Source: Levilinea sp.
GTDB lineage: Bacteria > Chloroflexota > Anaerolineae > Anaerolineales > Anaerolineaceae
Direction: 5' to 3'
DNA length: 64,000 bases
Assembly: GCA_029975215.1 (NCBI GenBank)
Contig: JARKPO010000046.1
Location: forward strand, 62,001-126,000
This document shows, one piece after another, positions 15,218-23,619 of this stretch (position 1 is the stretch's first letter; every line of letters begins with the position of its first letter). The notes below the pieces were generated by a model. It made no database searches. It saw only the letters and a program-made list of their open reading frames with translations, and was not told where the DNA came from. Both the position numbers and the translations under genes were made by a program.

Positions 15218-16346
15218 CGATTACATCTTCTTCCAACCCCACATACCCATGTTCGGGGAGCATCAGCCCCGGTTCAATGGTGAACACCTGCCCGATCTCC
15301 AACGTTCCCAGGGGACGGCGGCCGTAGCGTTCCCATAGGGGGCCCATGAGCGCGCCGCCGTCGTGAACGCGGCGGCCCACCTGGTGACCTAAGCCGTAGG
15401 GGAATTCGGGGTAGCCCGCCGCTGTCAGGCGCTGGCGCGCCAGACGATCCAATTCGTGGCCGGGGGTGCCGGGGAGCATGGCCTGGGCCACGGCCTGGAT
15501 GGTATCGGCCACAGCGCGGAAACCGCGCTGCACGGTTTCGGGCGGCTGGGTTTCGCCGGGGCGCAGCATATACACCACCCGCTGTAAATCGGAGCAATAG
15601 CCCTGATAGCGCACGCCAAAATCGAGGTGCAGGATGTGCCCTGGTTCCAGGGGGATATCGCCGGGCAGGCCGTGACCCACCGCTGAAAGGGGGCCGTGGT
15701 TCACCGCCGGGCAGCCCGCCCGCGCCCAGGCGGTTTCCAGGCCGCGCCGGTCCACCTCAGCGTGCATGCGCGCGGCCACCTCGCGTTCGGTGAGGCCGGG
15801 GCGCAGCTCGGCGAACAGGCTGGCGGAGATTTCTTCGGCAATATCCACCGCGGTTTGAATCCGCTGCAATTCCTGGGCGGTTTTGCGCCCGTTGAGGGCG
15901 GCGATCACCTCGGCCGAGGAGGTGAGGCGGTCGAGATAGGGCGTGTTGGACAGCATATGGGTGAGCAGCGAATACATGCCGTGGGTCAGGCCGTCGGCCA
16001 GTTCGTCATCGGGGCAGGTGTTGATGGCGATTTGCTGAGGGTTGAGATGTTCCAGGGTGTCCAGCAGCACGGGCTGAATGGATTGGTCATAGGTCAGCAC
16101 CTGGGTGTATGCGCCGGTGGCCTGGGCAGCTTCGCGCTCCAGGCGGCCGACAATAGCGATGCGCTGACCCTGACGGGTGAGGATCAGCGCGCTGTGCCAG
16201 GTGAGGCCGGTTTCGCCGTAGATGAGCGGCAGCATGGGGTCGGCCAGCACGGAGGTTTCGCGCACGAAGGTCAGCCAAAGGTCAATCTTTTTTTCCTGCA
16301 AAATCTCGACAGCCTGCTCCACTTTTTCGAGCACGATGGGATTCAT
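15159..16346 (-). CDS. M24-family Xaa-Pro aminopeptidase-like protein
   Basis: Protein of 395 residues: a creatinase-type N-terminal domain (about 1-150) and a pita-bread catalytic domain. Metal ligands are visible in HLDFGVRYQGYCSDLQR (two Asp), YGLGHQVGRRVHDGG (His), FTIEPGL (Glu) and GLEEDV (Glu). It would cleave the N-terminal residue before proline, or act on a related amide. GGAGG precedes the ATG. The C-terminal coding end overlaps the lipid kinase gene on the other strand by 59 bases. Confidence 0.9.
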   Translation of the reverse strand: MNPIVLEKVEQAVEILQEKKIDLWLTFVRETSVLADPMLPLIYGETGLTWHSALILTRQGQRIAIVGRLEREAAQATGAYTQVLTYDQSIQPVLLDTLEHLNPQQIAINTCPDDELADGLTHGMYSLLTHMLSNTPYLDRLTSSAEVIAALNGRKTAQELQRIQTAVDIAEEISASLFAELRPGLTEREVAARMHAEVDRRGLETAWARAGCPAVNHGPLSAVGHGLPGDIPLEPGHILHLDFGVRYQGYCSDLQRVVYMLRPGETQPPETVQRGFRAVADTIQAVAQAMLPGTPGHELDRLARQRLTAAGYPEFPYGLGHQVGRRVHDGGALMGPLWERYGRRPLGTLEIGQVFTIEPGLMLPEHGYVGLEEDVIVTPQGARFLSRPQTEWIVR

Positions 16347-16362
16347 GCGGCCTCCGGAGGGG

Positions 16363-17007
16363 TTATTCTTTGGATGAAGGGACTTTGATCAGCTGGACGG
16401 TTTTGGGCTTGGATTGCGGAATGAACAGACGTGCAGCCCAGGGACCGATGCTGCAGGCCGCCAGCCCTACGAACAGCCCCGCGGCCAGATCTAAGAGATA
16501 ATGCTGGTGGGTGAAGAGGGTGGAAAGCAGAATGACCACCACCAGCGCCGGGAACAGCCCGCGCACCTTGGGGAACCAGCGCCGCCCGTAGTAGGCCAGC
16601 ACGGTGGTCATGTACACATGGCCGGAGGGCAGGGCGTTGTAGGTTCCGTCGTTGGCGTAAATCCAGCGCAGCAGATCCGCAGCCCAGCCCTGGGCGGTGA
16701 TTTCGGGGCGGATGACATAGGTGGGGAAGAGGATGAAGGTCAGGATGCCGGCCAGGGAGGCGGTGAGGATGGAGACCACCAGGGCTACCAGCTCTTCATC
16801 TTTGGCGAAGAACACCGCCCAGGCGATGGCCACAGGCCAGCAGGCCACAATCAACAGGTACGGCACGGCCCACACCGGCCAGAGGGGGATATAGGCGTCC
16901 AGGGGGATCAAGGGGGCAATGCCGCCGTTGGACAGGCGGTTCAAGGGGAAGTAAAGCAGTTGGATGCCGGTCAGGCACCCCAAGAGAATGCGGGTAGTTG
17001 TTTTCAT
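16363..17007 (-). CDS. PAP2-family membrane phosphatase
   Basis: Protein of about 214 residues with five or six membrane segments. The phosphatase signature is split as usual: YNALPSGHVYMTTVLA (about 125-140) and HQHYLLDLAAG (about 168-178), holding the catalytic histidines. The first motif, KxxxxxxRP, is seen as VIRPEITAQ only in part. The likely substrate is a lipid phosphate such as phosphatidic acid or undecaprenyl diphosphate. The second of two adjacent ATGs is six bases from AGGAG and is chosen. It lies 16 bases downstream of... the M24 gene end is next on the same strand. Confidence 0.85.
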   Translation of the reverse strand: MKTTTRILLGCLTGIQLLYFPLNRLSNGGIAPLIPLDAYIPLWPVWAVPYLLIVACWPVAIAWAVFFAKDEELVALVVSILTASLAGILTFILFPTYVIRPEITAQGWAADLLRWIYANDGTYNALPSGHVYMTTVLAYYGRRWFPKVRGLFPALVVVILLSTLFTHQHYLLDLAAGLFVGLAACSIGPWAARLFIPQSKPKTVQLIKVPSSKE

Positions 17008-17064
17008 CATATGCTCCTATGCAACCATAACGATATACGTCCAAAGGGGCGCACAGGTTGCAAA

Positions 17065-17070
17065 ATTATA
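17065..17070 (-). promoter_or_regulatory. -10 box for the PAP2 / M24 operon
   Basis: TATAAT on the minus strand at 17070-17065, about 58 bases before the PAP2 start. The -35 match upstream (TCGCTT with 17-base spacing) is poor. Confidence 0.45.
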
Positions 17071-17154
17071 CCCGGCTTTGCAGCGGTAAGCGAAGGCAGC
17101 CCAAAGACTGGTCAACTGTCCAGGCGGCCAAGCCCTGCGGTGGGTTGACCTGGG

Positions 17155-17163
17155 TGCTATAAT
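17155..17163 (+). promoter_or_regulatory. extended -10 promoter upstream of the SMR gene
   Basis: TGC-TATAAT at 17155-17163. It would start a transcript near 17170, about 258 bases before the SMR start codon at 17428. Confidence 0.55.
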
Positions 17164-17427
17164 GGGAGTAGACGCGCTCCTGTGAGTGAAAGAGAATTCT
17201 TATGTATGCGCAAAATAAGATGTTAACGCGTTTGTACTGGATCCTGTTGGCCACCGTTCGACCTGACCGGACCGACCGGCGTTTTGGCGCACACCGCTTT
17301 ACCTGACGGCTCCCATCCGATTGACTCACAATTGAATGAAAACGGACAGCCTCTGATTCCCAGCAGGCTGGTTTGGTTTTCTGGCAGGAATCGAAATTCT
17401 TCGTTGATGAGAGACGTGAGGAATCTC
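17164..17427 (+). other. long untranslated leader of the SMR transporter, function unknown
   Basis: A leader of about 260 bases rich in CCGG/GACCG repeats around 17260-17285 and with a possible 34-codon upstream ORF (ATG at 17202, TGA near 17306; no strong RBS). SMR genes are often controlled by guanidine riboswitches; I looked for the ACGR-loop hairpin pairs of class II and the class I and III consensus and did not find them convincingly. Confidence 0.4.
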
Positions 17428-17757
17428 ATGGTTACCAGCTGGTTGGTTTTGTTTGTGGGGATCGTCTTTGAAGTGGGCGCATCGATTTGCTTGAAATTGT
17501 CACAAGGTTTTACCCGGCCGCTGCCTTCGGTGCTGATCTTTGTTCTGATGGGACTGAGCCTGGCTTGCGATGCCGTGGCGGTGAAAAAACTGGATGTGAG
17601 CGTGGCCTATGCGGTTTGGGCCTCGGTGGGCACGGCGCTGGTCACCTTGATCGGCATCTTCCTTTTCAAGGAACCGGTGCACTGGCTGAAATTTGCTTCT
17701 CTGGCGTTGATTGTGCTGGGCGTGGTGGGGCTGGCCCTTTCCAGCGGTCAGCATTAG
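17428..17757 (+). CDS. SMR-family small efflux transporter
   Basis: Protein of 109 residues with four membrane helices, normal for the family. WLVLFVGIVFEVGASICLKLSQGFTRPLPSV carries the essential membrane Glu (residue about 14), and VAYAVWASVGTALVTLIGIFLFKEP the second signature. SMR proteins exchange protons for cationic drugs, guanidinium or polyamines. The ATG with GTGAGGA seven bases before it is preferred over the longer open frame, which crosses the leader. It has no partner gene, so it is probably a homo-dimer (EmrE/SugE-like). Confidence 0.88.
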   Translation: MVTSWLVLFVGIVFEVGASICLKLSQGFTRPLPSVLIFVLMGLSLACDAVAVKKLDVSVAYAVWASVGTALVTLIGIFLFKEPVHWLKFASLALIVLGVVGLALSSGQH

Positions 17758-17780
17758 ACTGCGCTTTTGCTCCCGGCCTT

Positions 17781-17810
17781 CGCCCCTCCTCTAAGCCTGG
17801 AGGAGGGGCG
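17781..17810. terminator. strong hairpin after the SMR gene
   Basis: A perfect 11-bp stem, CGCCCCTCCTC (17781-17791) with GAGGAGGGGCG (17800-17810), loop of 8. No T run follows on either strand, so it may act as an RNA-stabilising or pausing element and not as a classical intrinsic terminator. Confidence 0.5.
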
Positions 17811-17827
17811 GGCTGGGCTGTGTGCGT

Positions 17828-17856
17828 TTGGAAGGGGCTTGACGACCTTTTATAAT
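17828..17856 (+). promoter_or_regulatory. promoter of the small conserved gene
   Basis: TTGGAA at 17828-17833, 17-base spacer, TATAAT at 17851-17856. A second partial -35 (TTGACG) lies too close to the -10 to be used. Confidence 0.7.
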
Positions 17857-17893
17857 TAAGGTGAAGGCGCACGCACAGCCAGGAGGCGGCGAA

Positions 17894-18196
17894 ATGGAAG
17901 ATAAGATCGTCACGCTGCACCCGCAGGGCTTAAAGGGTGTTCATATCAGCCGGGCCAAGTATGAACAGATGCGCGCGGTCATGCTGCAGTCCCTGGCGGA
18001 CCTGGGCCCGCAGACTTTCCGCCAGCTGGGCACGGTGGTGGAACAGAAGCTGCGCGGGCGCTTTGGGGGTTCCATCACCTGGTATTACACCGCTGTTAAG
18101 CTGGACCTGGAAACCCGCGGGGAGATCCTGTGCACACGTAAGGGGAGCGGCGAGCAGCTGATCCGGTTGGGCGCGCGCCACGTCTCGGTGCAGTAA
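17894..18196 (+). CDS. small conserved protein, DUF6958-like
   Basis: Protein of 100 residues. EDKIVTLHPQGLKGVHISRAKYEQMRAVML, TFRQLGTVVEQKLRGRF and WYYTAVKLDLETRGEI suggest a small winged-helix-like fold; I recall the same layout in proteins labelled DUF6958, but the match is from memory. AGGAGG at 17881-17886 supports the ATG. It has its own promoter and is followed by a hairpin terminator on the opposite strand's side. DNA binding is possible, not shown. Confidence 0.7.
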   Translation: MEDKIVTLHPQGLKGVHISRAKYEQMRAVMLQSLADLGPQTFRQLGTVVEQKLRGRFGGSITWYYTAVKLDLETRGEILCTRKGSGEQLIRLGARHVSVQ

Positions 18197-18197
18197 A

Positions 18198-18222
18198 TAA
18201 AAAGCGCCGCGGGCAGCGGCGC
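18198..18222 (-). terminator. intrinsic terminator of the DsbA-like gene
   Basis: Read on the minus strand: stem GCGCCGC (18222-18216), loop of 5, GCGGCGC (18210-18204), then TTTTTATTT. It ends the minus-strand transcript 25 bases after the DsbA-like stop; read in the other direction it may also stop the small conserved gene. Confidence 0.8.
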
Positions 18223-18246
18223 CTGGTTTGCGTGCAGGGGGAAATT

Positions 18247-18951
18247 TTAGGGCACCGACAGCAGAGCCTGGTTGATGGTGGAGATCAGCTGATCTTTGTA
18301 GACGACTTTGCCGCCAATGATGAAGGCGGGCGTGCCTTCAACACCACCCGAACGTGCTTCGGCGAAGTTCTGAGTGGCCTTTTTATCATAGGTGCGGTTC
18401 TTCAGGCAGGTTTCAAAGGTTTTGCGCTCCAAACCCAGGGCTTCGGCGTAATCGGCCAGGCGGGTGGCGGAATAAGTTTCGCTGCGGTTGCCGTCCAGGT
18501 TGAGGAAGATCACATCGCGGTATTCAAAGAATTTGCCCTGATCCGCAGCGCAGTAGGCAGCCTCAGAGACGGTTTCTGAAATGGGCCCGAACATATCCAC
18601 GGGAATGTAGGTGAAGTACACCTTGCCTTCTTCCACGTACTGCAGCAGGGTGGCTTCTTCTTTCAGGGCGAAGTCTTTGCAGTGAATACATTGGAAATCC
18701 GAATATTCCACCACTTTGACGGGGGCGTTAGGATCGCCCAGAGAATTTTGATTTGAGGCGGTATAGGCGATGCCGTGGGTGGTGATTTGAGCGCGGGTGT
18801 TGTTTTGACGTTGGATTTGGGGGATGATCAGCGCGGCGGCTACAATCACCACCAAGAAAGTGATGATGGCAATCAGGGTGAGCCTTTCGCGCATTTGCTG
18901 GCGGCGGCGTTCGATTTGGGCTTGCTGGCGTTTATCTTTGGTGCGGCTCAT
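18247..18951 (-). CDS. membrane-anchored DsbA-family thioredoxin-fold protein
   Basis: Protein of 234 residues. A basic N-terminus and one membrane helix (about 24-45) anchor a thioredoxin fold outside the cell. The first strand has NAPVKVVEYSDFQCIHCKDFA: the active-site CxxC is CIHC (about residues 91-94). The cis-Pro loop is VEGTPAFIIGG near 210. Such proteins oxidise or isomerise disulfides in exported proteins. A purine-rich GGAG precedes the ATG by 10 bases. It is the last gene of the minus-strand block. Confidence 0.88.
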   Translation of the reverse strand: MSRTKDKRQQAQIERRRQQMRERLTLIAIITFLVVIVAAALIIPQIQRQNNTRAQITTHGIAYTASNQNSLGDPNAPVKVVEYSDFQCIHCKDFALKEEATLLQYVEEGKVYFTYIPVDMFGPISETVSEAAYCAADQGKFFEYRDVIFLNLDGNRSETYSATRLADYAEALGLERKTFETCLKNRTYDKKATQNFAEARSGGVEGTPAFIIGGKVVYKDQLISTINQALLSVP

Positions 18952-19030
18952 CTCTTGGTTTCTCCTTGTCGAACAGTGACGATGTCCCGAATTGTGCCAT
19001 AGCGGAGGGGTTTTGTAAAGAAAGTGTTTT

Positions 19031-19888
19031 TTAACCTTCGGGCTGGGGCTCGGCATACACGAAGACGGGGAAACGATCGCCCGTTTCGCGGAAGCCCGCG
19101 CGGTGATACAACGACAGAGAGGCGTGGTTGTCCGATTGGGTGTTCACTGTCAGCCGCCAAACGCCGCGGCTCTGATAATGGGTTTGCAGCTCACCTAAGA
19201 TGGCCGCGCCGAGGCCTTGCCGTTGGAGGTCTGGGCGCACGGCCAGGCGTGCCAAATGGGCGGCGTAGGAGGAATGCGTGCTGATCTGGTAGCCCACCGG
19301 CTGTCCATTCAGCCAGGCCAGGGTGGCGTAGCCGGACTGACGGAAGCAGCGTTCCAGCGAATCGGCCGAAAGCTGCCACAAACTGCCGAAGGCCTGCTGA
19401 TCCAGCTCCAGCACGGCGGGCAGGTCCGTCCAGCGCATGACCTCCACCTGCACTTCGCTCTGCGCTGCGGCGATGGGGGGGATGCGCTGGTCCCATTCCA
19501 GCACGACGATATCCTGGGTTTTGCGCAGGCCCACCCAAGGGGCCAGGTCTGCTACCCATTCATACAGGGCCAGCAGGGCCAGGGTGGGGCGCGGTTCGGG
19601 CAGGGCTTGCCGGGCGGCTGTGAATAACTGCTCCCAGGCCGGGCGAAGGTGGTTTTCATCCGCGCAGGCGAAGACCCGCACCCAGGCAACGCCGGGGGGG
19701 TCCTGGGGACAGCCCAAAACGGCCCGGATGCCGGCGGCGTCTTCCAGCAGGTAAAAAGGCTGGAAGCCCAGCCAATCCAGGGTGGGGCGCCAGTCCAGGT
19801 GGCGGTGGACATAGGGCTGCAGCTGAAGAAAGCGCGCCAGGGCGGGGTAATCCGCCAGGGTGGCTTGCCGCAAGCTCCAGGTGTCCAT
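19031..19888 (-). CDS. GNAT-family N-acetyltransferase
   Basis: Protein of 285 residues. The N-terminal half is a degenerate acetyltransferase-like region (starts DTWSLRQATLADYPALARFL); the C-terminal half has the acetyl-CoA loop RLAVRPDLQRQGLGAAIL (about 220) and the closing YHRAGFRETG (about 265). Two GNAT-like halves in one chain are common. Acceptor unknown. An adjacent in-frame GTG one codon upstream is an alternative start. It is 11 bases after the TPR gene, so probably co-transcribed with it. Confidence 0.85.
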   Translation of the reverse strand: MDTWSLRQATLADYPALARFLQLQPYVHRHLDWRPTLDWLGFQPFYLLEDAAGIRAVLGCPQDPPGVAWVRVFACADENHLRPAWEQLFTAARQALPEPRPTLALLALYEWVADLAPWVGLRKTQDIVVLEWDQRIPPIAAAQSEVQVEVMRWTDLPAVLELDQQAFGSLWQLSADSLERCFRQSGYATLAWLNGQPVGYQISTHSSYAAHLARLAVRPDLQRQGLGAAILGELQTHYQSRGVWRLTVNTQSDNHASLSLYHRAGFRETGDRFPVFVYAEPQPEG

Positions 19889-19899
19889 CACAGCCTTTA

Positions 19900-20442
19900 T
19901 TAGGATTTCAGCATTCGGAAGGGGACCTTCAGCAGCGACTTGAGCAGGCGTTCGCGCAGGCTGAGGTGTTTTTGGTTTTCCAGGGCAATCTGCATGGAAG
20001 CCATGGCCTCCATGCGCTTGCCGGTGCGCATTTGCAGGGCGGATAGGCTTTTTAACACCACCGCGCGCAGCTCCGGCTGCCCGGCTTCTTTGAGGGCGTC
20101 GCTGGAACGCTGGTAGCGGGCCAGGGCCTCGTCCACCTGACCCAGGGCTTCTAACGCAGCGGCCTGGTTGCCCAGGGCCAAACCCTGGCGGCGGGCGTCT
20201 TGATGGGCGGCGAAGACGGCGTCGCTGCCCTCGGCGCTGCGCAGGGCGCGGGCGGCATCACCGGCCTGCAGGCTGGCCACGCTGACGTTGTTCCACATCT
20301 CCGCCGCGTCCAGCACCTGACCTTGCGCATCCAGGGCCTGGGCGGCCTGTTCAAACAAATCTGCGGCCAGGGAAAACTGGCCTTCGCGGTAAGCTTTTTG
20401 GGCCTGATCGTTCAAAACGGCAGGAGGGAGATTTTCGCTCAT
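19900..20442 (-). CDS. TPR-repeat protein
   Basis: Protein of 180 residues made of helix pairs with tetratricopeptide spacing: QKAYREGQFSLAADLFEQAAQAL, AEMWNNVSVASLQAGDAARALRSA, GLALGNQAAALEALGQVDEALARY and LRAVVLKSLSALQMRTGKRMEAMASM. It is a probable scaffold. The start follows the XRE gene stop by three bases, so the two are coupled and may work together; TPR plus XRE pairs often form regulator-partner units. Confidence 0.8.
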   Translation of the reverse strand: MSENLPPAVLNDQAQKAYREGQFSLAADLFEQAAQALDAQGQVLDAAEMWNNVSVASLQAGDAARALRSAEGSDAVFAAHQDARRQGLALGNQAAALEALGQVDEALARYQRSSDALKEAGQPELRAVVLKSLSALQMRTGKRMEAMASMQIALENQKHLSLRERLLKSLLKVPFRMLKS

Positions 20443-20445
20443 GGG

Positions 20446-21123
20446 TTAGTAGGTGATTTCCAACAGGCTTTCGGCCACGGTGCGCAGTTTTTCCACAGAA
20501 AGTTCGCTCAGGCGCATGGCCAGTTCCAGATAGGGCCGATTGACGGGTTTGCTGACAAAATCTTTCATCCTGGCGGGCAATTGGGCGAACTTTTCGCTCA
20601 GCTCGCGCTCGGTGCGCCATTCTCCAATGGGGCCGTGCTGGTCGAACAGCTCCTGAATGGGCAGGCCCAGGGCTTCGGCGATCAGCTCCAACTGGGGCAG
20701 GGGGATGGCGTTTTGGCCGGTTTCAAAGGTGTCCACCTGCTCAACCGGCAGAGACAGCTTTTCGGCCAGGGTTTCGGTGCCCATTTCTAACTGGGTGCGG
20801 CGTTGGCGCAGGCGTGCGCCGATGGCGCGGTTGCGCAGGCTGCGCAGTTTGCGCACCTGGTCGGAGGGGGCGGCAGCCTGGGCGCTGAGAGTGGTTTGGC
20901 TCCAGAAATGTTCCAGCGGCAGGTTCAGGTAAAAGGCCAGAGCTTCCAACGCGGGCAGCGAAGGGGCTGCCTGGGCAGCTTCATAGGATTGGTACTCCTC
21001 CACACTCACCCCCATCGCCTGGGCGCATTCTTCCAAGGTACGGCGGTAGGCCTGGCGCGCGTCAATGAGCAGGACGGCCAGCCGGTGCGTGCGGAGTTTG
21101 AGGATAGTCTGTTGTCGGTTCAT
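20446..21123 (-). CDS. XRE-family regulator with two helix-turn-helix domains
   Basis: Protein of 225 residues. Two HTH_3-like domains are seen: about 20-80 (LEECAQAMGVSVEEYQSYEAAQAAPSLPALEALAFYLNLP) and about 100-160 (GARLRQRRTQLEMGTETLAEKLSLPVEQVDTFETGQNAIPLPQLELIAEALGLP). The C-terminal helical part (about 165-225) has no family name known to me. The ATG at 21121-21123 has GGGAAAGGG upstream. It has its own extended -10 promoter and leads a likely XRE-TPR-GNAT-DsbA operon. Confidence 0.85.
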   Translation of the reverse strand: MNRQQTILKLRTHRLAVLLIDARQAYRRTLEECAQAMGVSVEEYQSYEAAQAAPSLPALEALAFYLNLPLEHFWSQTTLSAQAAAPSDQVRKLRSLRNRAIGARLRQRRTQLEMGTETLAEKLSLPVEQVDTFETGQNAIPLPQLELIAEALGLPIQELFDQHGPIGEWRTERELSEKFAQLPARMKDFVSKPVNRPYLELAMRLSELSVEKLRTVAESLLEITY

Positions 21124-21215
21124 GCTTTGCCCTTTCCCCTGGTTGGAGTCCGGTTGGTTCCGGCGCGGCAAATCAGGCGGCGCATTGGCCGGTTGTAGGT
21201 GCGGTTGATGTTCTG

Positions 21216-21224
21216 ATTATAGCA
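21216..21224 (-). promoter_or_regulatory. extended -10 promoter of the XRE gene
   Basis: On the minus strand TGC-TATAAT at 21224-21216; the start would be near 21209, giving a leader of about 86 bases. No clear -35 box. Confidence 0.55.
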
Positions 21225-21270
21225 CCCACCCGCCGCGCGAGGCGGATTTGAGCGCAGTGGATTGCCGCAG

Positions 21271-22584
21271 CTAACGGCGGCGCGAATTGAGCATTTCCGA
21301 CAGGTTGGCCCCAAAGACTTCGGGTCCCAGGTGGAAACCGGAGGCTTCCAGGCGAGGCGAGAACAGGGGGCGGATGCCGGTGGGCTTCAGCTCGCCGATG
21401 ATGCGGCCGTCTTTTTCTACCTTGGTTTGTTCGTAGCGGAAAATTTCGGTCATGACCACCGTGTCACCTTCCATACCGGCCACCTCGGTGATGGAGGTGA
21501 CTTTGCGGGTTCCGTCGCGCAGGCGCGACTGCTGGATGATGAGGTCAATGGCAGAGGCGATTTGCTCGCGGATGACTTTTACAGGCAGATCCATGCCCGC
21601 CATCATGCACATGGTTTCCAGACGCGAGATGGCATCGCGGGGAGAGTTGGCGTGCAGGGTGGTGAGCGACCCATCATGGCCGGTGTTCATGGCTTGCAGC
21701 ATGTCGAGGGCTTCACCGCCGCGCACCTCACCCACCACAATCCGGTCGGGGCGCATACGCAGAGAGTTGCGCACCAGTTCGCGAATGGTGACCGCGTTTT
21801 GACCGTCGGAATTGGCCGGTTTGGTCTCTAACCGCACAATGTGATCCTGCTGAAGTTTCAGTTCGGCGGCGTCTTCAATGGTGACGATGCGTTCATCTTC
21901 GGGGATGAAACTGGACAGCACATTCAGCAGGGTGGTTTTACCGGAGCCGGTGCCGCCGGAGATGAGGATGTTTAGGCGCGAAACCACGCAGGCGCGCACG
22001 AAATCGGCCATATTGCGGGTGATCGAGCCGAATTCAATCAGCTGATCCACGCTGAGCTTGTTTTTCATGAATTTGCGGATGGTGATGGTGGGGCCGTCAA
22101 TGGCAACCGGACCAATCACCGCGTTCACGCGCGAGCCGTCGGGCAGGCGCGCGTCCACCGTGGGGCTGTCGCGGTCAATGCGGCGCCCCAGGGGTAATAT
22201 GATGCGGTCAATCAGACGCAGCACCTGCTCTTCGCTGTCGAAGGTGACGTTGGTTTTCACCAGCTTGCCCTTGCGTTCGATGTAGACCTTGTTGACACCG
22301 TTGACCATCACTTCGGAGATGTCGGGGTCATCCAGCAGGGGCTGGAGGGGGCCAAAGCCCAGTAGTTCATCCAAAATTTCATGGAAGATTTGATCCCGCA
22401 GGGTGTTGGGAAGCTGAAGCTTGGTGCTCTGGTAGGCCTGCTGCAATACTTGTAAGATCATTTCACGGCGGTCAGTATCCGGAATATTTTGTGATTCAAT
22501 TTCGCGGATGACCATATTGGAAAGATAGGCTTTTAGCTTGCCTATTTCTGGGCTGCGCCCGGTGGATTGTCCAGATAGGTTCAT
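21271..22584 (-). CDS. cpaF: CpaF/TadA-type secretion ATPase
   Basis: Protein of 437 residues. After a helical N-domain, the ATPase core has [27 protein letters not shown] (about 70-95), Walker [14 protein letters not shown] (about 213), the Asp box [12 protein letters not shown], Walker [34 protein letters not shown] and the His box. It is the motor of Tad pili or a related secretion system. No tadB, tadC, pilin or secretin gene is adjacent; instead it ends a run of two kinases, a regulator and a 96-residue unknown. The orphan setting is unusual. Confidence 0.92.
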   Translation of the reverse strand: MNLSGQSTGRSPEIGKLKAYLSNMVIREIESQNIPDTDRREMILQVLQQAYQSTKLQLPNTLRDQIFHEILDELLGFGPLQPLLDDPDISEVMVNGVNKVYIERKGKLVKTNVTFDSEEQVLRLIDRIILPLGRRIDRDSPTVDARLPDGSRVNAVIGPVAIDGPTITIRKFMKNKLSVDQLIEFGSITRNMADFVRACVVSRLNILISGGTGSGKTTLLNVLSSFIPEDERIVTIEDAAELKLQQDHIVRLETKPANSDGQNAVTIRELVRNSLRMRPDRIVVGEVRGGEALDMLQAMNTGHDGSLTTLHANSPRDAISRLETMCMMAGMDLPVKVIREQIASAIDLIIQQSRLRDGTRKVTSITEVAGMEGDTVVMTEIFRYEQTKVEKDGRIIGELKPTGIRPLFSPRLEASGFHLGPEVFGANLSEMLNSRRR

Positions 22585-22599
22585 ACGATACTCTCAGAC

Positions 22600-22890
22600 T
22601 TACAGGTTGTGCAGTTCTTGGGTGGGGGCCATCCAAACGATTTGATTGCGCTGCACGACCATAAAACGCAGGGTGTACAGGGTTTCGCCGCCGGTCAGAT
22701 CCATGACGGTCACATCGGTGAGGGCCAGGAAGGCGTCGGCGTGGTTAAGCTGATCAATCAGGCGCTCATCGGGCCGAACGTGAAATTTACCGGTGATGCG
22801 GTGCACGGTGGTCTGCAGGATGACATCCACCGGCTCTTTGGAGACGACGGGTGTAAAAATCTTGCCTTTATCTTCAAAATTTGCATACAT
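22600..22890 (-). CDS. 96-residue conserved-looking protein, unknown function
   Basis: The protein begins MYANFEDKGKIFTPVV and has alternating hydrophobic strands: VDVILQTTVHRITGKFHV, LNHADAFLALTDVTVMDL, LYTLRFMVVQRNQIVWMAP. This reads as a small beta-rich fold, with no signal peptide or membrane segment. I recognise no family. It lies 13 bases after the response regulator and 15 before cpaF, so it is part of that operon and may link signalling to the ATPase; that is inference from position. Confidence 0.7.
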   Translation of the reverse strand: MYANFEDKGKIFTPVVSKEPVDVILQTTVHRITGKFHVRPDERLIDQLNHADAFLALTDVTVMDLTGGETLYTLRFMVVQRNQIVWMAPTQELHNL

Positions 22891-22903
22891 GGCGGCTGCT
22901 CCG

Positions 22904-23605
22904 TTAGGAATTCTCTTTGTCTTCGGGTGGCATCAAATAGCCCAGGCCAGCACGGGTAACGATGTGCTGCGGGGAGTGGGGGTTATCTTCCAGCTTTTGG
23001 CGCAGCCGGGCGATGCTGACCCACAGGATTTCTTTATCTTCGCGGTACTGCGGCCCCCAGATGGCTACCAGCAGATCTTCGGCGGTGAGTACTTCGCCGA
23101 CGTGGTGGGCGAACTGGATAAGGAGGCGGTATTCGGTGGCGGAGAGGAAGACGGGCTTGTTGTCTTTCCACACCTCGGCGCGGGCAAAATCAATGCGCAG
23201 GTTGCCGTGGATGAAATAGCGGGTCTGGGTCACCTGTTCGGCGTTGCTGGCCCGCCGCAGCACAGCCCGCACGCGCGCCACCAGTTCGATGGCGGAGAAG
23301 GGTTTGACCACGTAATCATCCGCGCCGACGTTCAGGCCCTGCACGCGGTCTTGTTCCTCGCCGCGGGCGGTGAGCATGATGATGGGGATGTTGGAAAACT
23401 GCCGGACGCGCTCGCAGGTGCTCAGGCCGTCCAGGCGCGGCATCATGATGTCCAGGATGAGGAGGTCTGGGCCGCGGCTGGCCACCAGCTCCAGGGCGTC
23501 TTCACCATTCGAAGCGGTGATGACTTCATAGCCTTCTTTTTCCAGGTTGACTTTCAGCAAGTGCTGGTAGAGGGTTTCATCATCCACAGCCAGAATGAGT
23601 GTCAT
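22904..23605 (-). CDS. OmpR/PhoB-type response regulator
   Basis: Protein of 233 residues. Receiver domain (about 1-115) with acidic pair VDDE, phospho-Asp in LLILDIMMPRLDG, LTARGEE and the K in YVVKPFS; then a winged-helix effector (about 135-228) with VFLSATEYRLLIQF, LTAEDLLVAIWG and VSIARLRQKLEDNP. It follows the GAF kinase by 14 bases and is its likely partner. Targets unknown; the downstream small gene and cpaF are in the same operon. Confidence 0.92.
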   Translation of the reverse strand: MTLILAVDDETLYQHLLKVNLEKEGYEVITASNGEDALELVASRGPDLLILDIMMPRLDGLSTCERVRQFSNIPIIMLTARGEEQDRVQGLNVGADDYVVKPFSAIELVARVRAVLRRASNAEQVTQTRYFIHGNLRIDFARAEVWKDNKPVFLSATEYRLLIQFAHHVGEVLTAEDLLVAIWGPQYREDKEILWVSIARLRQKLEDNPHSPQHIVTRAGLGYLMPPEDKENS

Positions 23606-23619
23606 TTCCCTTCCCTTTC

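Noticed and set aside
17164..17427. Guanidine riboswitch before the SMR gene
   Set aside because: Class II paired ACGR-loop hairpins and the class I and III consensus could not be drawn; single ACGG strings are not in hairpin loops.
21271..22584. Complete Tad pilus locus
   Set aside because: Only the ATPase is present; no tadB, tadC, pilin, peptidase or secretin gene adjoins it.
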